Below are positions 18,522 through 27,526 of a stretch of DNA of 64,000 nt, one piece after another. The notes beneath the pieces were generated by a model that was not told where the DNA came from, did no database searches, and saw only the letters and a list, made by a program, of their open reading frames with translations. Source of the stretch: Xenorhabdus miraniensis (lineage in GTDB: Bacteria; Pseudomonadota; Gammaproteobacteria; Enterobacterales; Enterobacteriaceae); NCBI RefSeq assembly GCF_002632615.1, contig NZ_NITZ01000001.1:62001-126000 (forward strand), read 5' to 3'. Made by a program: the position numbers and the translations under genes. The first letter of the stretch is position 1. The number at the start of each line of letters is the position of its first letter.

Positions 18522-19655
18522 TCATTTAATCAACAATTGCCGTTTATCTTCACGCTGGGCATTTTCCGCCAGCATTTTAAACTCTTTCACTGTCCAATAT
18601 TGTTTTGGGGCAGGCAGGTTTTTCATCTCATTGGTTGGCCATAATTGAAATTCAGCCAGTTTATCCAACGAAAGATGCTGATAATACTCAGGTAAAGAGA
18701 GACGTAACGCAAAGTTTTCTTTACCCGAAGGCATGAGTGGATAGCGATTATCGTGGGTATCATAATTGCGGTGCAGCACTAAAAACTTCTCAGGAACGCG
18801 TTGATAGCTGTTCCACCATAAGCCATCTACGCTATCAAACATCTCTTTTGTGCCTGACTTGGGATAAGCGCCCAGTTCATGCAGGGTCGTCGGCAAGATA
18901 CTTGCCATTGAGGTTGAAAACTGAGCCACAGAGGAAGCATGGCCTTCCAGAATCAGCGTTAGTGCCAATCGTGCGCCTAACAGATTCGAATAGAGATCTT
19001 CCGGAGAAAAAGCCGAAATGCTTTCTGAAAATCCCGGAACGGATTGATAGCCATACCATTGCGCGATTTCATGCCAGGCTGCGAGTTGAAAAGCAAGTTT
19101 GGCAGCTAAATAGGCGCTCAAGGTATAACGTTCAGCGGGATCTTCTGGCGGCGTAAAAGCAAAAAAGTGGATTTTACGCGCCGCAAGTTCATTATCCAGA
19201 GTTAATTCCCGTTCTTGTCCAAGATGGGCATAAATCTGGCTGAACAAATAGAGTGTATAGTCTGCGGTATCCCTGACATGGGAAATATCAATAAATCCGC
19301 CTTTATGTGTATAGAGCAGGCCAACCTTTTCATTGCTTACGCCTAACAACGCAGCACTGGCACCGATAACACTGTCATTATAGTGATGCTCACCCAATTG
19401 TTCGGCTTCAACTATATTGTCGATGTCGTAAAAAGGAATGGGAATATTCCACAGTTGGGCTTTAAGGTTGTAACCAAAAACACAGCAGGCTCTCAAGCCT
19501 TCCGGTGGTTTAATTGGCGCTAATGCCGGCCAATCTTCCTGTGATTGTTCATCGGTATCGCTGGTGAGAACAGGTTTTACAGGCTCAACAGGTTGGGAGT
19601 TACCTTGGCATGCCATCAACAAAAAACTGAGGCACAGTGTCATTAACAATCTCAA
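18522..19655 (-). CDS. Lipoprotein, DUF4056-like
   Basis: 377-residue putative outer-membrane or periplasmic lipoprotein. The signal peptide MRLLMTLCLSFLLMAC ends in a lipobox with Cys16. The mature part starts with a low-complexity linker (QPVEPVKPVLTSDTDEQ) and continues in a domain with GLRACCVFGYNL, DISHVRDTADYT and AAWHEIAQWYGY; the HEIAQWYG segment is reminiscent of a metal-dependent peptidase helix but no catalysis is known to me. It overlaps the upstream OMP gene by 4 bp (ATGA) and is the third gene of a three-gene envelope operon. Confidence 0.7.
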   Translation of the reverse strand: MRLLMTLCLSFLLMACQGNSQPVEPVKPVLTSDTDEQSQEDWPALAPIKPPEGLRACCVFGYNLKAQLWNIPIPFYDIDNIVEAEQLGEHHYNDSVIGASAALLGVSNEKVGLLYTHKGGFIDISHVRDTADYTLYLFSQIYAHLGQERELTLDNELAARKIHFFAFTPPEDPAERYTLSAYLAAKLAFQLAAWHEIAQWYGYQSVPGFSESISAFSPEDLYSNLLGARLALTLILEGHASSVAQFSTSMASILPTTLHELGAYPKSGTKEMFDSVDGLWWNSYQRVPEKFLVLHRNYDTHDNRYPLMPSGKENFALRLSLPEYYQHLSLDKLAEFQLWPTNEMKNLPAPKQYWTVKEFKMLAENAQREDKRQLLIK

Positions 19656-20803
19656 AACGCTTCCCCAACCTGAAAGTAGAACCCTGTACTGTCCTTACCG
19701 ACACCAAAATCTAATCTGACATTCATACGTGGCTTAAACTCGAAACGATAACCAATACCCACGGAAGGCAGCCAGTGTTTGGTTCCTAATTTGGAAGGCG
19801 TATCTCCTAATGCCCCGGCTCCTATCCAGCCGACCACACCATGACGCCAGTCAAGCTTGTGCCTTAACTCCAGTTGTGTCGCAAAGATATTATTGTCACG
19901 ATAACGACCTTCATAATATCCGCGCATTCTCTGACCATTGCCGAGCAGCGATAACTGGTTCCACGGCACATCACCTGCGCTGAAACGGGCATAATTATCA
20001 AAAGCCAGTACTGTCTTTTCAGATAACGGGTGATAGTTCGAGAACTGAAACTGTGTGGTATGGAAACGGTGATCGCCTCCCAACTCTGGGGAAAAATAGG
20101 TATAAATGATCTCAAACGCCTGCCCGTGCCGAGCATTGGGCAAAAAATCCCGTGTATCATAACTGAAGTAGGCACTTACACCAGAACTCATCACAGAACG
20201 GCCACCAACGGACTGATCAAAATACCGTTTTGCACCACTATCTGGATTACTGGCATTGACGGATGAGAAATGCCAGCCTAATCCCATATAAGTGGCGTCA
20301 GTGACGCGATAGAGGAAGCGGGGACGAATATCAAATTCCTGAGAGTGGTATTTCTCTTTATTACCGTTATTTTTACCGGCGCTATAGCCTTTGCCCCAAT
20401 AGTAAGTCGGGATGTTATTCAGCGTACCGGAAACAAATAACCGCCATTGGTCGCTGGCAAGAAAATTGTAATTGGTAAAATTCAGGCCAAATGCGCCAGT
20501 AGAGGAACCAAAACCGCTAAGCCCCAGTGAGGAAGTCTGGCTGATATGGTCTGAGCTATCAGGGCGATACAAACCGACTACGGCGACACCAATTCCCATT
20601 CCCATTTCAGGGGTATAAAAAGGGCCGGGCAATACGCCCCAGTCGATTTTTTTGCGGGCATCAAAATGGTTGCTGCCCCCTAATTCGTTTAACCAACCAT
20701 CAATTTTTTGCCGATCAGGCAAGATATCAGCGTGTGCTGACGAAACAGTAAAAATAAGCAGGCTGGAAGCAACCAGCCTTTTGGGTGTTACGAGGCCAAA
20801 CAT
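19652..20803 (-). CDS. Omp85/BamA-like outer-membrane beta-barrel protein
   Basis: 383 residues with a signal peptide ending about SSAHA. No POTRA domains; the whole mature protein reads as a surface-antigen-type (Omp85 superfamily) 16-strand barrel, with alternating hydrophobic strands, the GNGQRMRGYYEGRYRD segment that corresponds to the conserved RGY/F region of loop 6, and a C-terminal aromatic residue (FYFQVGEAF). Barrel-only Omp85 proteins may export a partner or act as enzymes or receptors. It sits between a second barrel gene and a lipoprotein gene with overlapping ends, suggesting that the three work together. Confidence 0.75.
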   Translation of the reverse strand: MFGLVTPKRLVASSLLIFTVSSAHADILPDRQKIDGWLNELGGSNHFDARKKIDWGVLPGPFYTPEMGMGIGVAVVGLYRPDSSDHISQTSSLGLSGFGSSTGAFGLNFTNYNFLASDQWRLFVSGTLNNIPTYYWGKGYSAGKNNGNKEKYHSQEFDIRPRFLYRVTDATYMGLGWHFSSVNASNPDSGAKRYFDQSVGGRSVMSSGVSAYFSYDTRDFLPNARHGQAFEIIYTYFSPELGGDHRFHTTQFQFSNYHPLSEKTVLAFDNYARFSAGDVPWNQLSLLGNGQRMRGYYEGRYRDNNIFATQLELRHKLDWRHGVVGWIGAGALGDTPSKLGTKHWLPSVGIGYRFEFKPRMNVRLDFGVGKDSTGFYFQVGEAF

Positions 20804-21789
20804 TAAAAACGGAACTCACCGGAAATAAAGAAACTGTTTCGGTTGCCGAAACCGACTTCTGACAGGATATTGAAATTACGGGTGATTTCGACGCGGGCAC
20901 CAACGGTATTGTTCCATTTATGGGCAAGATGTTGTTCGACGTCGAATTTGATGTCTGTCATAGGCTTAATATACTCAAATAATGAAAGCTGTGGTGGTAA
21001 ATCGAGCCCACTAACATCGCCTTTAAAGCGTTGAGTAATATCCTGATACATAGCACCTACCCAGACTTGAACCTTAGTATTTCCTTGTCCAGCTATTAAA
21101 GGTGAAAAAACAAATTCGTAACCAACCCGTGGGGTGATAACTAACGCACTAATATCTCCATCTAAAATATCCAGATTTGTGCGAGTATAGTTAGCATCTA
21201 ATGTGGCAAAAAATTGATTGTAACCACCAGCGAGGGTTGCACCACCACCAAAAGTTTTTCCTTTGAAGTTCAGTTCAAACGGAATGTTTCTATAGGTGTC
21301 ATGATCTTCAAACACGAAAACACTGTCCAAATTCGTTTTAGATTTGCCTTTGGTTTTTCCATAGACACCGTAGACATTTAGGAAAGGCAACACCCAGGAA
21401 TCCAGTTTAAGCATATGAGTTTCGCTTTTCTCCCGAGTATCGCCTGCATTAACAGTAATACCCTTTTCCCAAAGATGAAAATTCGGGTTAGTGAATTTGA
21501 ATTTAATGCTATCTACCACAACATTTTGCCGCATATTCATATAACTGTAACTAGCACCAAACGGCTCAGGCAGGTCGTAGCCTTTTGCTCGTGCAGCGTC
21601 ACCCCAAATTGGTAGAATACGAGATTCAGATTTGGCAGAGTGGGATAAGCTACCATCACTATTCGTTTTCGCAACGCCAGATTCTGACATGGTCAATGAG
21701 AAAAGTGGGCGATCACCATCAGCATAGCTGTACGAGGTTGCAAGACACAGAGTAGCGGCTAACAATTTGCTGGTGTTAGTTAAGTTCAT
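20803..21789 (-). CDS. Outer-membrane beta-barrel protein of unknown function
   Basis: 328 residues; signal peptide MNLTNTSKLLAATLCLATSYSYA. The mature protein has regular amphipathic strands (LDSWVLPFLNVYGVYG, FGGGATLAGGYNQFFATLD, VGYEFVFSPLI) and ends FFISGEFRF, the C-terminal aromatic signature of barrels inserted by Bam. The last base of its stop codon is shared with the next gene. I cannot place it in a named family. It is the first gene of the envelope operon between arrays 2 and 3. Confidence 0.6.
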   Translation of the reverse strand: MNLTNTSKLLAATLCLATSYSYADGDRPLFSLTMSESGVAKTNSDGSLSHSAKSESRILPIWGDAARAKGYDLPEPFGASYSYMNMRQNVVVDSIKFKFTNPNFHLWEKGITVNAGDTREKSETHMLKLDSWVLPFLNVYGVYGKTKGKSKTNLDSVFVFEDHDTYRNIPFELNFKGKTFGGGATLAGGYNQFFATLDANYTRTNLDILDGDISALVITPRVGYEFVFSPLIAGQGNTKVQVWVGAMYQDITQRFKGDVSGLDLPPQLSLFEYIKPMTDIKFDVEQHLAHKWNNTVGARVEITRNFNILSEVGFGNRNSFFISGEFRF

Positions 21790-22371
21790 AAATAAACTCG
21801 CTTCCTATTTTTGACAGTTAATTGTTTGTTTTGCAAACAATTGAGGATGGAAAGCCGCGTAGGTTATCATAGGTGTTTTTGACAAGCATTAACGAATTAT
21901 GCTTGTCGATCGCATATCGCAAAATTCAGAATATTCGTTCGTTTTACCACCAAATTAAATGCGTTTTCTCTTCCTCATATCTTAATAAAACTAATCATTT
22001 AATATAATGATAATTCCAAATGTTAATTTTTTATTTTCGGTATATTTCAGTTGATTAAAATAATATAAACTATAGAAAATTTTTTACTTCTATTTACCTA
22101 CTGACTAAACCAAAATAAATCACTATAACGACATTATTGATAAAACTTCTCTGGTATGTGGTTATTTTGTTTAATGAGTAGTTATTTTTATGTGTTCTTA
22201 TGTGTAAGAGGTTAACGTTATCCCTGTAATTATGGGGAACACTTATTAGATGAGATCACAAAGACTCAATGAATGAGTGTTAAAAAAATCAGGATAAAAT
22301 TTGTTCAAATTTATAGAAGATTGGCAGGAAAAATAGAAGGATAAATTTGTCTATTTTATAAGCTAGAAAAA
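21790..22371. promoter_or_regulatory. Promoter region of the envelope operon and decayed inverted CRISPR repeat
   Basis: AT-rich region without a convincing gene. The promoter of the minus-strand OMP operon must lie near its left edge. At 22214-22242 there is a decayed repeat on the minus strand (GTTCCCC-like, then GGGATAACG) with several substitutions and no recognisable leader to its right. Nothing else is supported. Confidence 0.5.
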
Positions 22372-22426
22372 TGGTAGAATTTTCTATCTCTAAAAAGTAT
22401 TTATAAAACAGATGGCTATATTTAGA
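22372..22426 (+). promoter_or_regulatory. CRISPR leader of array 3
   Basis: Begins with TGGTAGAATTT (22372-22382), 55 nt before the first repeat, followed by CTCTAAAAAGTA, TTATAAAACAGATGG and TATATTTAGA. It is very similar to the array 1 leader and to the leader of the orphan inverted repeat. Confidence 0.8.
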
Positions 22427-23919
22427 GTGTTCCCCGTAAGTACGGGGATAAACCGAGCTTTTACCCGGTCTGGGAAGTCCGGCACGTGTGTTCCCCGTAA
22501 GTACGGGGATAAACCGTCGAATTCTGACCGGAGAGTGTACCGATCCTCGTGTTCCCCGTAAGTACGGGGATAAACCGTGTGATTTAATTGCTATGTGGCG
22601 TAGCCATCAGTGTTCCCCGTAAGTACGGGGATAAACCGGGATTTGATGATGGTGATCAGCTGATAAAAAAGTGTTCCCCGTAAGTACGGGGATAAACCGA
22701 AAATTGCTTGCATGGCTACCTTGCTTGCCTCGTGTTCCCCGTAAGTACGGGGATAAACCGACCGAACTGATCGGCATTCCAGTCTATAAAACGTGTTCCC
22801 CGTAAGTACGGGGATAAACCGGTCATTCCTGCCCTGTTGAGTCAATTGGGTCAGTGTTCCCCGTAAGTACGGGGATAAACCGCCAACAATTCTGCTCAGC
22901 AACCTACCCAAAGAGTGTTCCCCGTAAGTACGGGGATAAACCGTAGAGATGCATGTTTGGCAGTCAGTAACAGGAGTGTTCCCCGTAAGTACGGGGATAA
23001 ACCGGCGCATTGGCGGGATAAGGTCGATCATGGTATGTGTTCCCCGTAAGTACGGGGATAAACCGTAGAGATGCATGTTTGGCAGTCAGTAACAGGAGTG
23101 TTCCCCGTAAGTACGGGGATAAACCGTACGCCTCGCAGGATATTGTCAGCATGACGGAGTGTTCCCCGTAAGTACGGGGATAAACCGTGGAACGCGAGAA
23201 CGATTTTGAGAGTGACACTGTGTTCCCCGTAAGTACGGGGATAAACCGGGGTGTTAGGGAAGGCACAGCCAGAAGAAGGAGTGTTCCCCGTAAGTACGGG
23301 GATAAACCGATTTACGGCAGGGTGGTGCGATCAATAAGGCGGTGTTCCCCGTAAGTACGGGGATAAACCGCGCGTAGATATGAGCTAAACATGACTCAGA
23401 CAGTGTTCCCCGTAAGTACGGGGATAAACCGCAGGTCTTGATGCCTCTTGAAGAGGAAATTCGGTGTTCCCCGTAAGTACGGAGATAAACCGCAAATTCT
23501 GATCAAAGAAACAATTAGTCCACAGTGTTCCCCGTAAGTACGGGGATAAACCGCTAACAACCTGTACATGCACAGTTTTTAGGCTGTGTTCCCCGTAAGT
23601 ACGGGGATAAACCGCCATTGTATTAATTCATCCGTGTTGCTGAAAAGTGTTCCCCGTAAGTACGGGGATAAACCGGGATTACCGGAGACATGCTGTCACC
23701 ATGGACAGTGTTCCCCGTAAGTACGGGGATAAACCGTTTGAATATTCTGGCCAAAATTATTCATGGGTGTGTTCCCCGTAAGTACGGGGATAAACCGACT
23801 GGTGCGGATTCGGTATCACAGAAGTACCTGTGTTCCCCGTAAGTACGGGGATAAACCGACTGGTGCGGATTCGGTATCACAGAAGTACCTGTGTTCCCCG
23901 TAAGTACGGGGATAAACCG
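22427..23919 (+). CRISPR. CRISPR array 3, type I-E, 25 intact repeats
   Basis: The repeats start at 22427 and every 61 bp to 23891, with 32-nt spacers and loop dinucleotide AG. One repeat (23464) has GGAGAT for GGGGAT. A further spacer (23920-23951) and a strongly diverged terminal repeat (23952-23980) follow. Duplicate spacers occur at 22944-22975/23066-23097 (one unit apart) and at 23798-23829/23859-23890 (adjacent). By eye these spacers are richer in GC than those of array 1. ORFs rich in RFIPVLTGNT/YPRTYGEH peptides here are repeat artefacts. Confidence 0.98.
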
Positions 23920-23951
23920 AACGCGCTAATATAGATTGGAGTCATACTCCT

Positions 23952-23980
23952 AATTCCCGTAGAGGCGAGGGATACAAACA
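23952..23980 (+). repeat. Diverged terminal CRISPR repeat of array 3
   Basis: TTCCCGTAG and GGGATA-like cores remain at the correct 61-bp spacing after the last intact repeat, marking the leader-distal end. The following 260 bp up to 24242 is AT-rich with no gene seen; AAGGAG and CTCCTT segments at about 24202-24232 could form a weak hairpin downstream of the marR gene. Confidence 0.7.
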
Positions 23981-24242
23981 AATCTATTGAATTATGCACA
24001 TGTTAAGATTTATGCCATTAACTATTAGCTTATTAAAATAATTCAATCTTGATAATATTTTTAATATACATACTCTATTTTAGATATTTATTGAAAACAT
24101 CTGGAATATTGGCACGCTGTTCATTTAAAAAACAATTAAAATCGCAAAAAATATCATTATTGCTTAATGAAAAGTATGGCTATTAAAAGTATTTCCTTCC
24201 AAAGGAGACAAAAATATAAATATGCCTCCTTCAGAAATCAGG

Positions 24243-24809
24243 TTACTTACCCAATTCTCCCAATGCCCTACGTATTGGCGTATGCCGCTTAATCAGCTCT
24301 TGTAATACCTCTTTCAATAACTGACTCTTGCCTTTGCCCAATGGCTCCAGCACACTTTTTTCATGGGATTCTGCTTCAGACAATAGGCCTTCTACCACTT
24401 GCAGACCGGCCTCTGTCAAATGTACCAAAGTGACGCGGCGATCACCGCCACCGTTGGAAAAACGTGCTACGTACCCCTGCAATTCCAGGCGCTGCAAAAC
24501 GCGGGTAATGGTCGGTTGTTTACTGACCGTTTTCTGGGCCAAAAGGCTGATGCCGACCGGGCCACTTCCCGCCAACGTCGATAACACCCGCCATTCCAAC
24601 ACTGACAATCCCTGCGCTTCAACGGTATCATGAAATTCAGAGGAAACTAGCATCCATGCCTGCCCAAGCAAGGCAGGCAAGTAATTGTCAACAAACACTT
24701 TTGCATCTGGCATAAGTTGAACAACCCTTTTTATCTCAGGAGGTTTTTTGTTTTCCGATTCTAAAAGGTTCATCCATGAAAAACACGCCCACGACCGTGA
24801 TTCAATCAA
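24243..24809 (-). CDS. MarR-family transcriptional regulator
   Basis: 188 residues if started at the TTG at 24809, which overlaps the stop of the upstream gene (TTGA) and has AGGA at good distance; internal ATGs at 24773 and 24713 are alternatives. The winged-helix core follows the MarR pattern: LSVLEWRVLSTLAGSGPVG, then LAQKTVSKQPTITRVLQRLE as recognition helix and GGGDRRVTLVHLTEAG as the wing. Last gene of the aromatic-degradation operon; it probably senses a phenolic intermediate and controls the cluster, alone or with the divergent AraC regulator. Confidence 0.88.
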   Translation of the reverse strand: MIESRSWACFSWMNLLESENKKPPEIKRVVQLMPDAKVFVDNYLPALLGQAWMLVSSEFHDTVEAQGLSVLEWRVLSTLAGSGPVGISLLAQKTVSKQPTITRVLQRLELQGYVARFSNGGGDRRVTLVHLTEAGLQVVEGLLSEAESHEKSVLEPLGKGKSQLLKEVLQELIKRHTPIRRALGELGK

Positions 24810-25561
24810 TATTTTCCTGATAACAGTGAGCCAAATCTCGGAACGTATGTATCCAGCCCCAGTTGTTTCAATATCATGTAGGTTGTTGCCACAGATGAGG
24901 AAATAACAGGCAATCCAATACGATCTTCGATCAATGGCACCGAGGCCAGAGAAGGCATTTGTACGCAGGCAGAGGCCACCATCACATCCACATTGCTGTT
25001 GAGCCGTTTGGTAATTTCCAACGGTGCAAGGGGATCTTGTCGTCCGACATTAAGGTTATCGGGGATCTCCAATGAGATGCTATCGATAACTTCAATCCCC
25101 TCGCTCTCAATGTAATCAATCACCAGTTGGGTCAATGGCTTCATGTAAGGCGTCAATATTGAGATCCGTTTCGCTCCCAAAGCATGTAATCCCTCCACCA
25201 ACGCCCCTGCACTGGTCACAACCGGAGCCGGATAACCGTTTTCTAATGTCCGCAAGTGAAGGCGTTTTTCAGAGATTCGGTGATATCCTTTACCCATGCT
25301 CATAATCGCCACCAAACAGGCATACCCCAGCACATCCACCGCAGCATCCGATAATTCAAGCGCACAGCGATCGCTATCCGCATCCATTGCCGCCAGTTCT
25401 TCTTTCGTGACGTTTTTCATTCTCATGCGACTGGCATGAAAGGTAAAACGTTCAGGGCTAACCGCTTCACGAGAACGCAGAATGGCCGGAATTTCCGTTT
25501 CCATTGTCGTATTTGAAGAAGGCACAATCTGCCCAACCCGAAAATAACGCTTCTCGTTCAT
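24806..25561 (-). CDS. Maleate cis-trans isomerase (Asp/Glu racemase superfamily)
   Basis: Predicted to convert maleate to fumarate without cofactor. The start at 25561 gives MNEKRYFRVGQIVPSSNTTME and is preceded by AGGAGAACCTGCC; 251 residues, usual for maleate isomerase. The two catalytic cysteines of the family are present: Cys82 in LGYACLVAIMSMG and Cys199 in VMVASACVQMPS; the Asn in VPSSNTTME fits the substrate clamp. In this operon it would consume maleate released from a ring-cleavage product and send fumarate to the TCA cycle. A related arylmalonate decarboxylase role is less likely because both Cys are kept. Confidence 0.85.
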   Translation of the reverse strand: MNEKRYFRVGQIVPSSNTTMETEIPAILRSREAVSPERFTFHASRMRMKNVTKEELAAMDADSDRCALELSDAAVDVLGYACLVAIMSMGKGYHRISEKRLHLRTLENGYPAPVVTSAGALVEGLHALGAKRISILTPYMKPLTQLVIDYIESEGIEVIDSISLEIPDNLNVGRQDPLAPLEITKRLNSNVDVMVASACVQMPSLASVPLIEDRIGLPVISSSVATTYMILKQLGLDTYVPRFGSLLSGKY

Positions 25562-26589
25562 GGCAGGTTCTCCTGTGAAGGATCCGCCCAATCGACATAA
25601 GTATTCAGATCCGTCTGCTCCGAAGGTAGATCTGTAAACTGGATCGGATTCATCGGGCGGCGGTTTACTTTGAGATCGAAAATATCAAACCGGTTGTAAT
25701 GCCCCGTTATATCGTGCATCTGACGAGGCTGAATGCAGCGATTCAGATCGATATCTGCATAAACAATCCCTTCTTCATCAATCAGGGAATCACCCATTAC
25801 GTGGCCATCAGGCCCGATAATTCCCGTAAACGCGCTATCAGGACGTGCCAACAGCTCTTCGGCTTCAGGATGAGTGGCTGTCATCGCTTTTACGATTTCT
25901 TGTGAGATAGTGGAACAAGAAACGAGGGTAAAAACTTTCCCTTCAAAGCAATGGGCTGCCGCCCGTAAGCGGATCGCCTCAGCCATGTCATAATCCGGAG
26001 GTGCAACAGGCAAGGCAATATAGCTGGCAACGTGTACTAACTCTCCCTGAGACAATAAAGTAAAACGCGCCAATGTGTTGGTATTCTCTCCGCAAGCCAG
26101 CGTACCTAATGGACCAATCCGGGTATCATGTACTTTTAGCGAAGAAGCATCTCCATTCGCCCACGTTAGTTTCTCTGCCCATGTCGGCACCAGTTTTCGA
26201 TGGCGTCCCAAAATGCGGCCTTCATCAGAAATAGTCACCAATGTGTTATAGAGCGTCGCGATGCCATTGGGGCTACGCTCATTCACGCCGACCACAACAT
26301 TGATGTGATGGCGTGCCGCAGCCAGTGCGATTTTATGGATCTCCGGCCCCGGCACTTCAATGGCAGATTTGCACAGTTTTTCAAACCACGGGCTACCCTG
26401 AACAGGGTTCATGACCCAGTTCCAATAGGGATAACCCGAAACAAATACCTCAGGAAAAGCCACCAGAGCAGCGCCATTGTCGGCGGCTTCACGGATCAGC
26501 CGACAAACAAGCTCAACCGTCGCTTCCGTATCCAGAAAGATGGGTGCAGCCTGTACCGCAGCCGCCTTGAACTTAGGGAGATTCAGCAT
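25558..26589 (-). CDS. Nitrilase-superfamily carbon-nitrogen hydrolase
   Basis: 343 residues with the full nitrilase triad: Glu47 in AFPEVFVSGYP, Lys132 in GRHRKLVPTWAEK and Cys166 in LACGENTNTLARF. The CGENTN context resembles true nitrilases more than amidases of the superfamily. It overlaps the maleate-isomerase gene by 4 bp, so it is clearly part of the pathway. A nitrile substrate is not obvious; hydrolysing an amide such as maleamate would make sense if the ring carried an amino group. That role is inference. Confidence 0.85.
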   Translation of the reverse strand: MLNLPKFKAAAVQAAPIFLDTEATVELVCRLIREAADNGAALVAFPEVFVSGYPYWNWVMNPVQGSPWFEKLCKSAIEVPGPEIHKIALAAARHHINVVVGVNERSPNGIATLYNTLVTISDEGRILGRHRKLVPTWAEKLTWANGDASSLKVHDTRIGPLGTLACGENTNTLARFTLLSQGELVHVASYIALPVAPPDYDMAEAIRLRAAAHCFEGKVFTLVSCSTISQEIVKAMTATHPEAEELLARPDSAFTGIIGPDGHVMGDSLIDEEGIVYADIDLNRCIQPRQMHDITGHYNRFDIFDLKVNRRPMNPIQFTDLPSEQTDLNTYVDWADPSQENLP

Positions 26590-26612
26590 ATCAGGCTCCT
26601 GTATTTCCGTTC

Positions 26613-27524
26613 TTACACGGCGATAACGGAATGACGCAAATCACCAATCTTTTCAAGGTGTGCTTCAACAACATCCCCCGGCCATAGCCACTCTTGTGGG
26701 TTGCGGCCAGCCCCGACACCTTCCGGGGTTCCCGTCGCGATAATATCCCCCGGTTCCAATGTGATGCCCTTGCTGATATCTGCAATCAGGGTGTTAACCT
26801 TGAATAACATATGGCGTGTATTGGAGTCCTGTTTAGTGACTCCGTTAACTTTTAGGTTAAGCGCGAGATTTTGGGGATCGGGAATTTCATCCGCGGTGAC
26901 AATGCAAGGGCCGAAAGGTGCATAAGTATCTTGCCCCTTAGAATAAATCCATTGTCCGGCACGGCGGCAATCACGGGCACTCATATCAATAATCAAGCTA
27001 TAGCCGAATACATATTTCAGTGCCTCAGCTTCCGATACTCCCTTGGCGCGTGTCCCGATAATCACTGCCAGTTCCACTTCCCAATCCAATTGCTGGGTGA
27101 TTTCACTATTGTGTTCAATTGCATCACCTGGGCCAATCACCGTGGTTGGCGGCTTCGAAAAAATGACGGGTTCTTTTGGCAGATCTTTGCCCGTATCCAG
27201 AGTCCGGCTGGATTCAGCCACATGCTCAACATAATTCAGGCCAATACCAAAGATGTTTTTCCGTGGACGAGGAATCGGCGCCAGTATTTTCACATTCTGC
27301 AATGGCAGGGCCACGCCCACTGGCCATAAACCTTCAAATGAATCCAGTAACGCCGTTACACTGCTTACGGCCAATGGCCCCAAGTCGATAAAATCCAGCA
27401 TATTATCCGGCAATACGTTACCCATACAGGCTGCTAACTTTGCTAAATCCACCACATGGTCATCCACAATTGCCCCTAATCGTGTGTCAGCCGTCATTTC
27501 AGTACGGTAAGTAATTAAACGCAT
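26613..27524 (-). CDS. Fumarylacetoacetate-hydrolase-family enzyme (acyl/maleylpyruvate hydrolase)
   Basis: 303 residues. The C-terminal FAH domain carries GIGLNYVEHVAES, then FSKPPTTVIGPGD, DWEVELAVIIG (metal-binding acidic residues) and GTPEGVGAGRNP. Family members hydrolyse the C-C bond of 2,4-diketo acids such as maleyl- or fumarylpyruvate. It lies directly after the ring-cleavage dioxygenase gene (2 bp gap), so it should cleave that product to pyruvate plus a C4 acid. No maleylpyruvate isomerase gene is present and a maleate isomerase is, which favours direct hydrolysis of the cis (maleyl) form. Confidence 0.88.
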   Translation of the reverse strand: MRLITYRTEMTADTRLGAIVDDHVVDLAKLAACMGNVLPDNMLDFIDLGPLAVSSVTALLDSFEGLWPVGVALPLQNVKILAPIPRPRKNIFGIGLNYVEHVAESSRTLDTGKDLPKEPVIFSKPPTTVIGPGDAIEHNSEITQQLDWEVELAVIIGTRAKGVSEAEALKYVFGYSLIIDMSARDCRRAGQWIYSKGQDTYAPFGPCIVTADEIPDPQNLALNLKVNGVTKQDSNTRHMLFKVNTLIADISKGITLEPGDIIATGTPEGVGAGRNPQEWLWPGDVVEAHLEKIGDLRHSVIAV

Positions 27525-27526
27525 CT

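Noticed and set aside
22591..23618. Frames of 77-161 codons over array 3 (RFIPVLTGNT/YPRTYGEH)
   Set aside because: Same repeat artefact, a common misannotation of I-E arrays.
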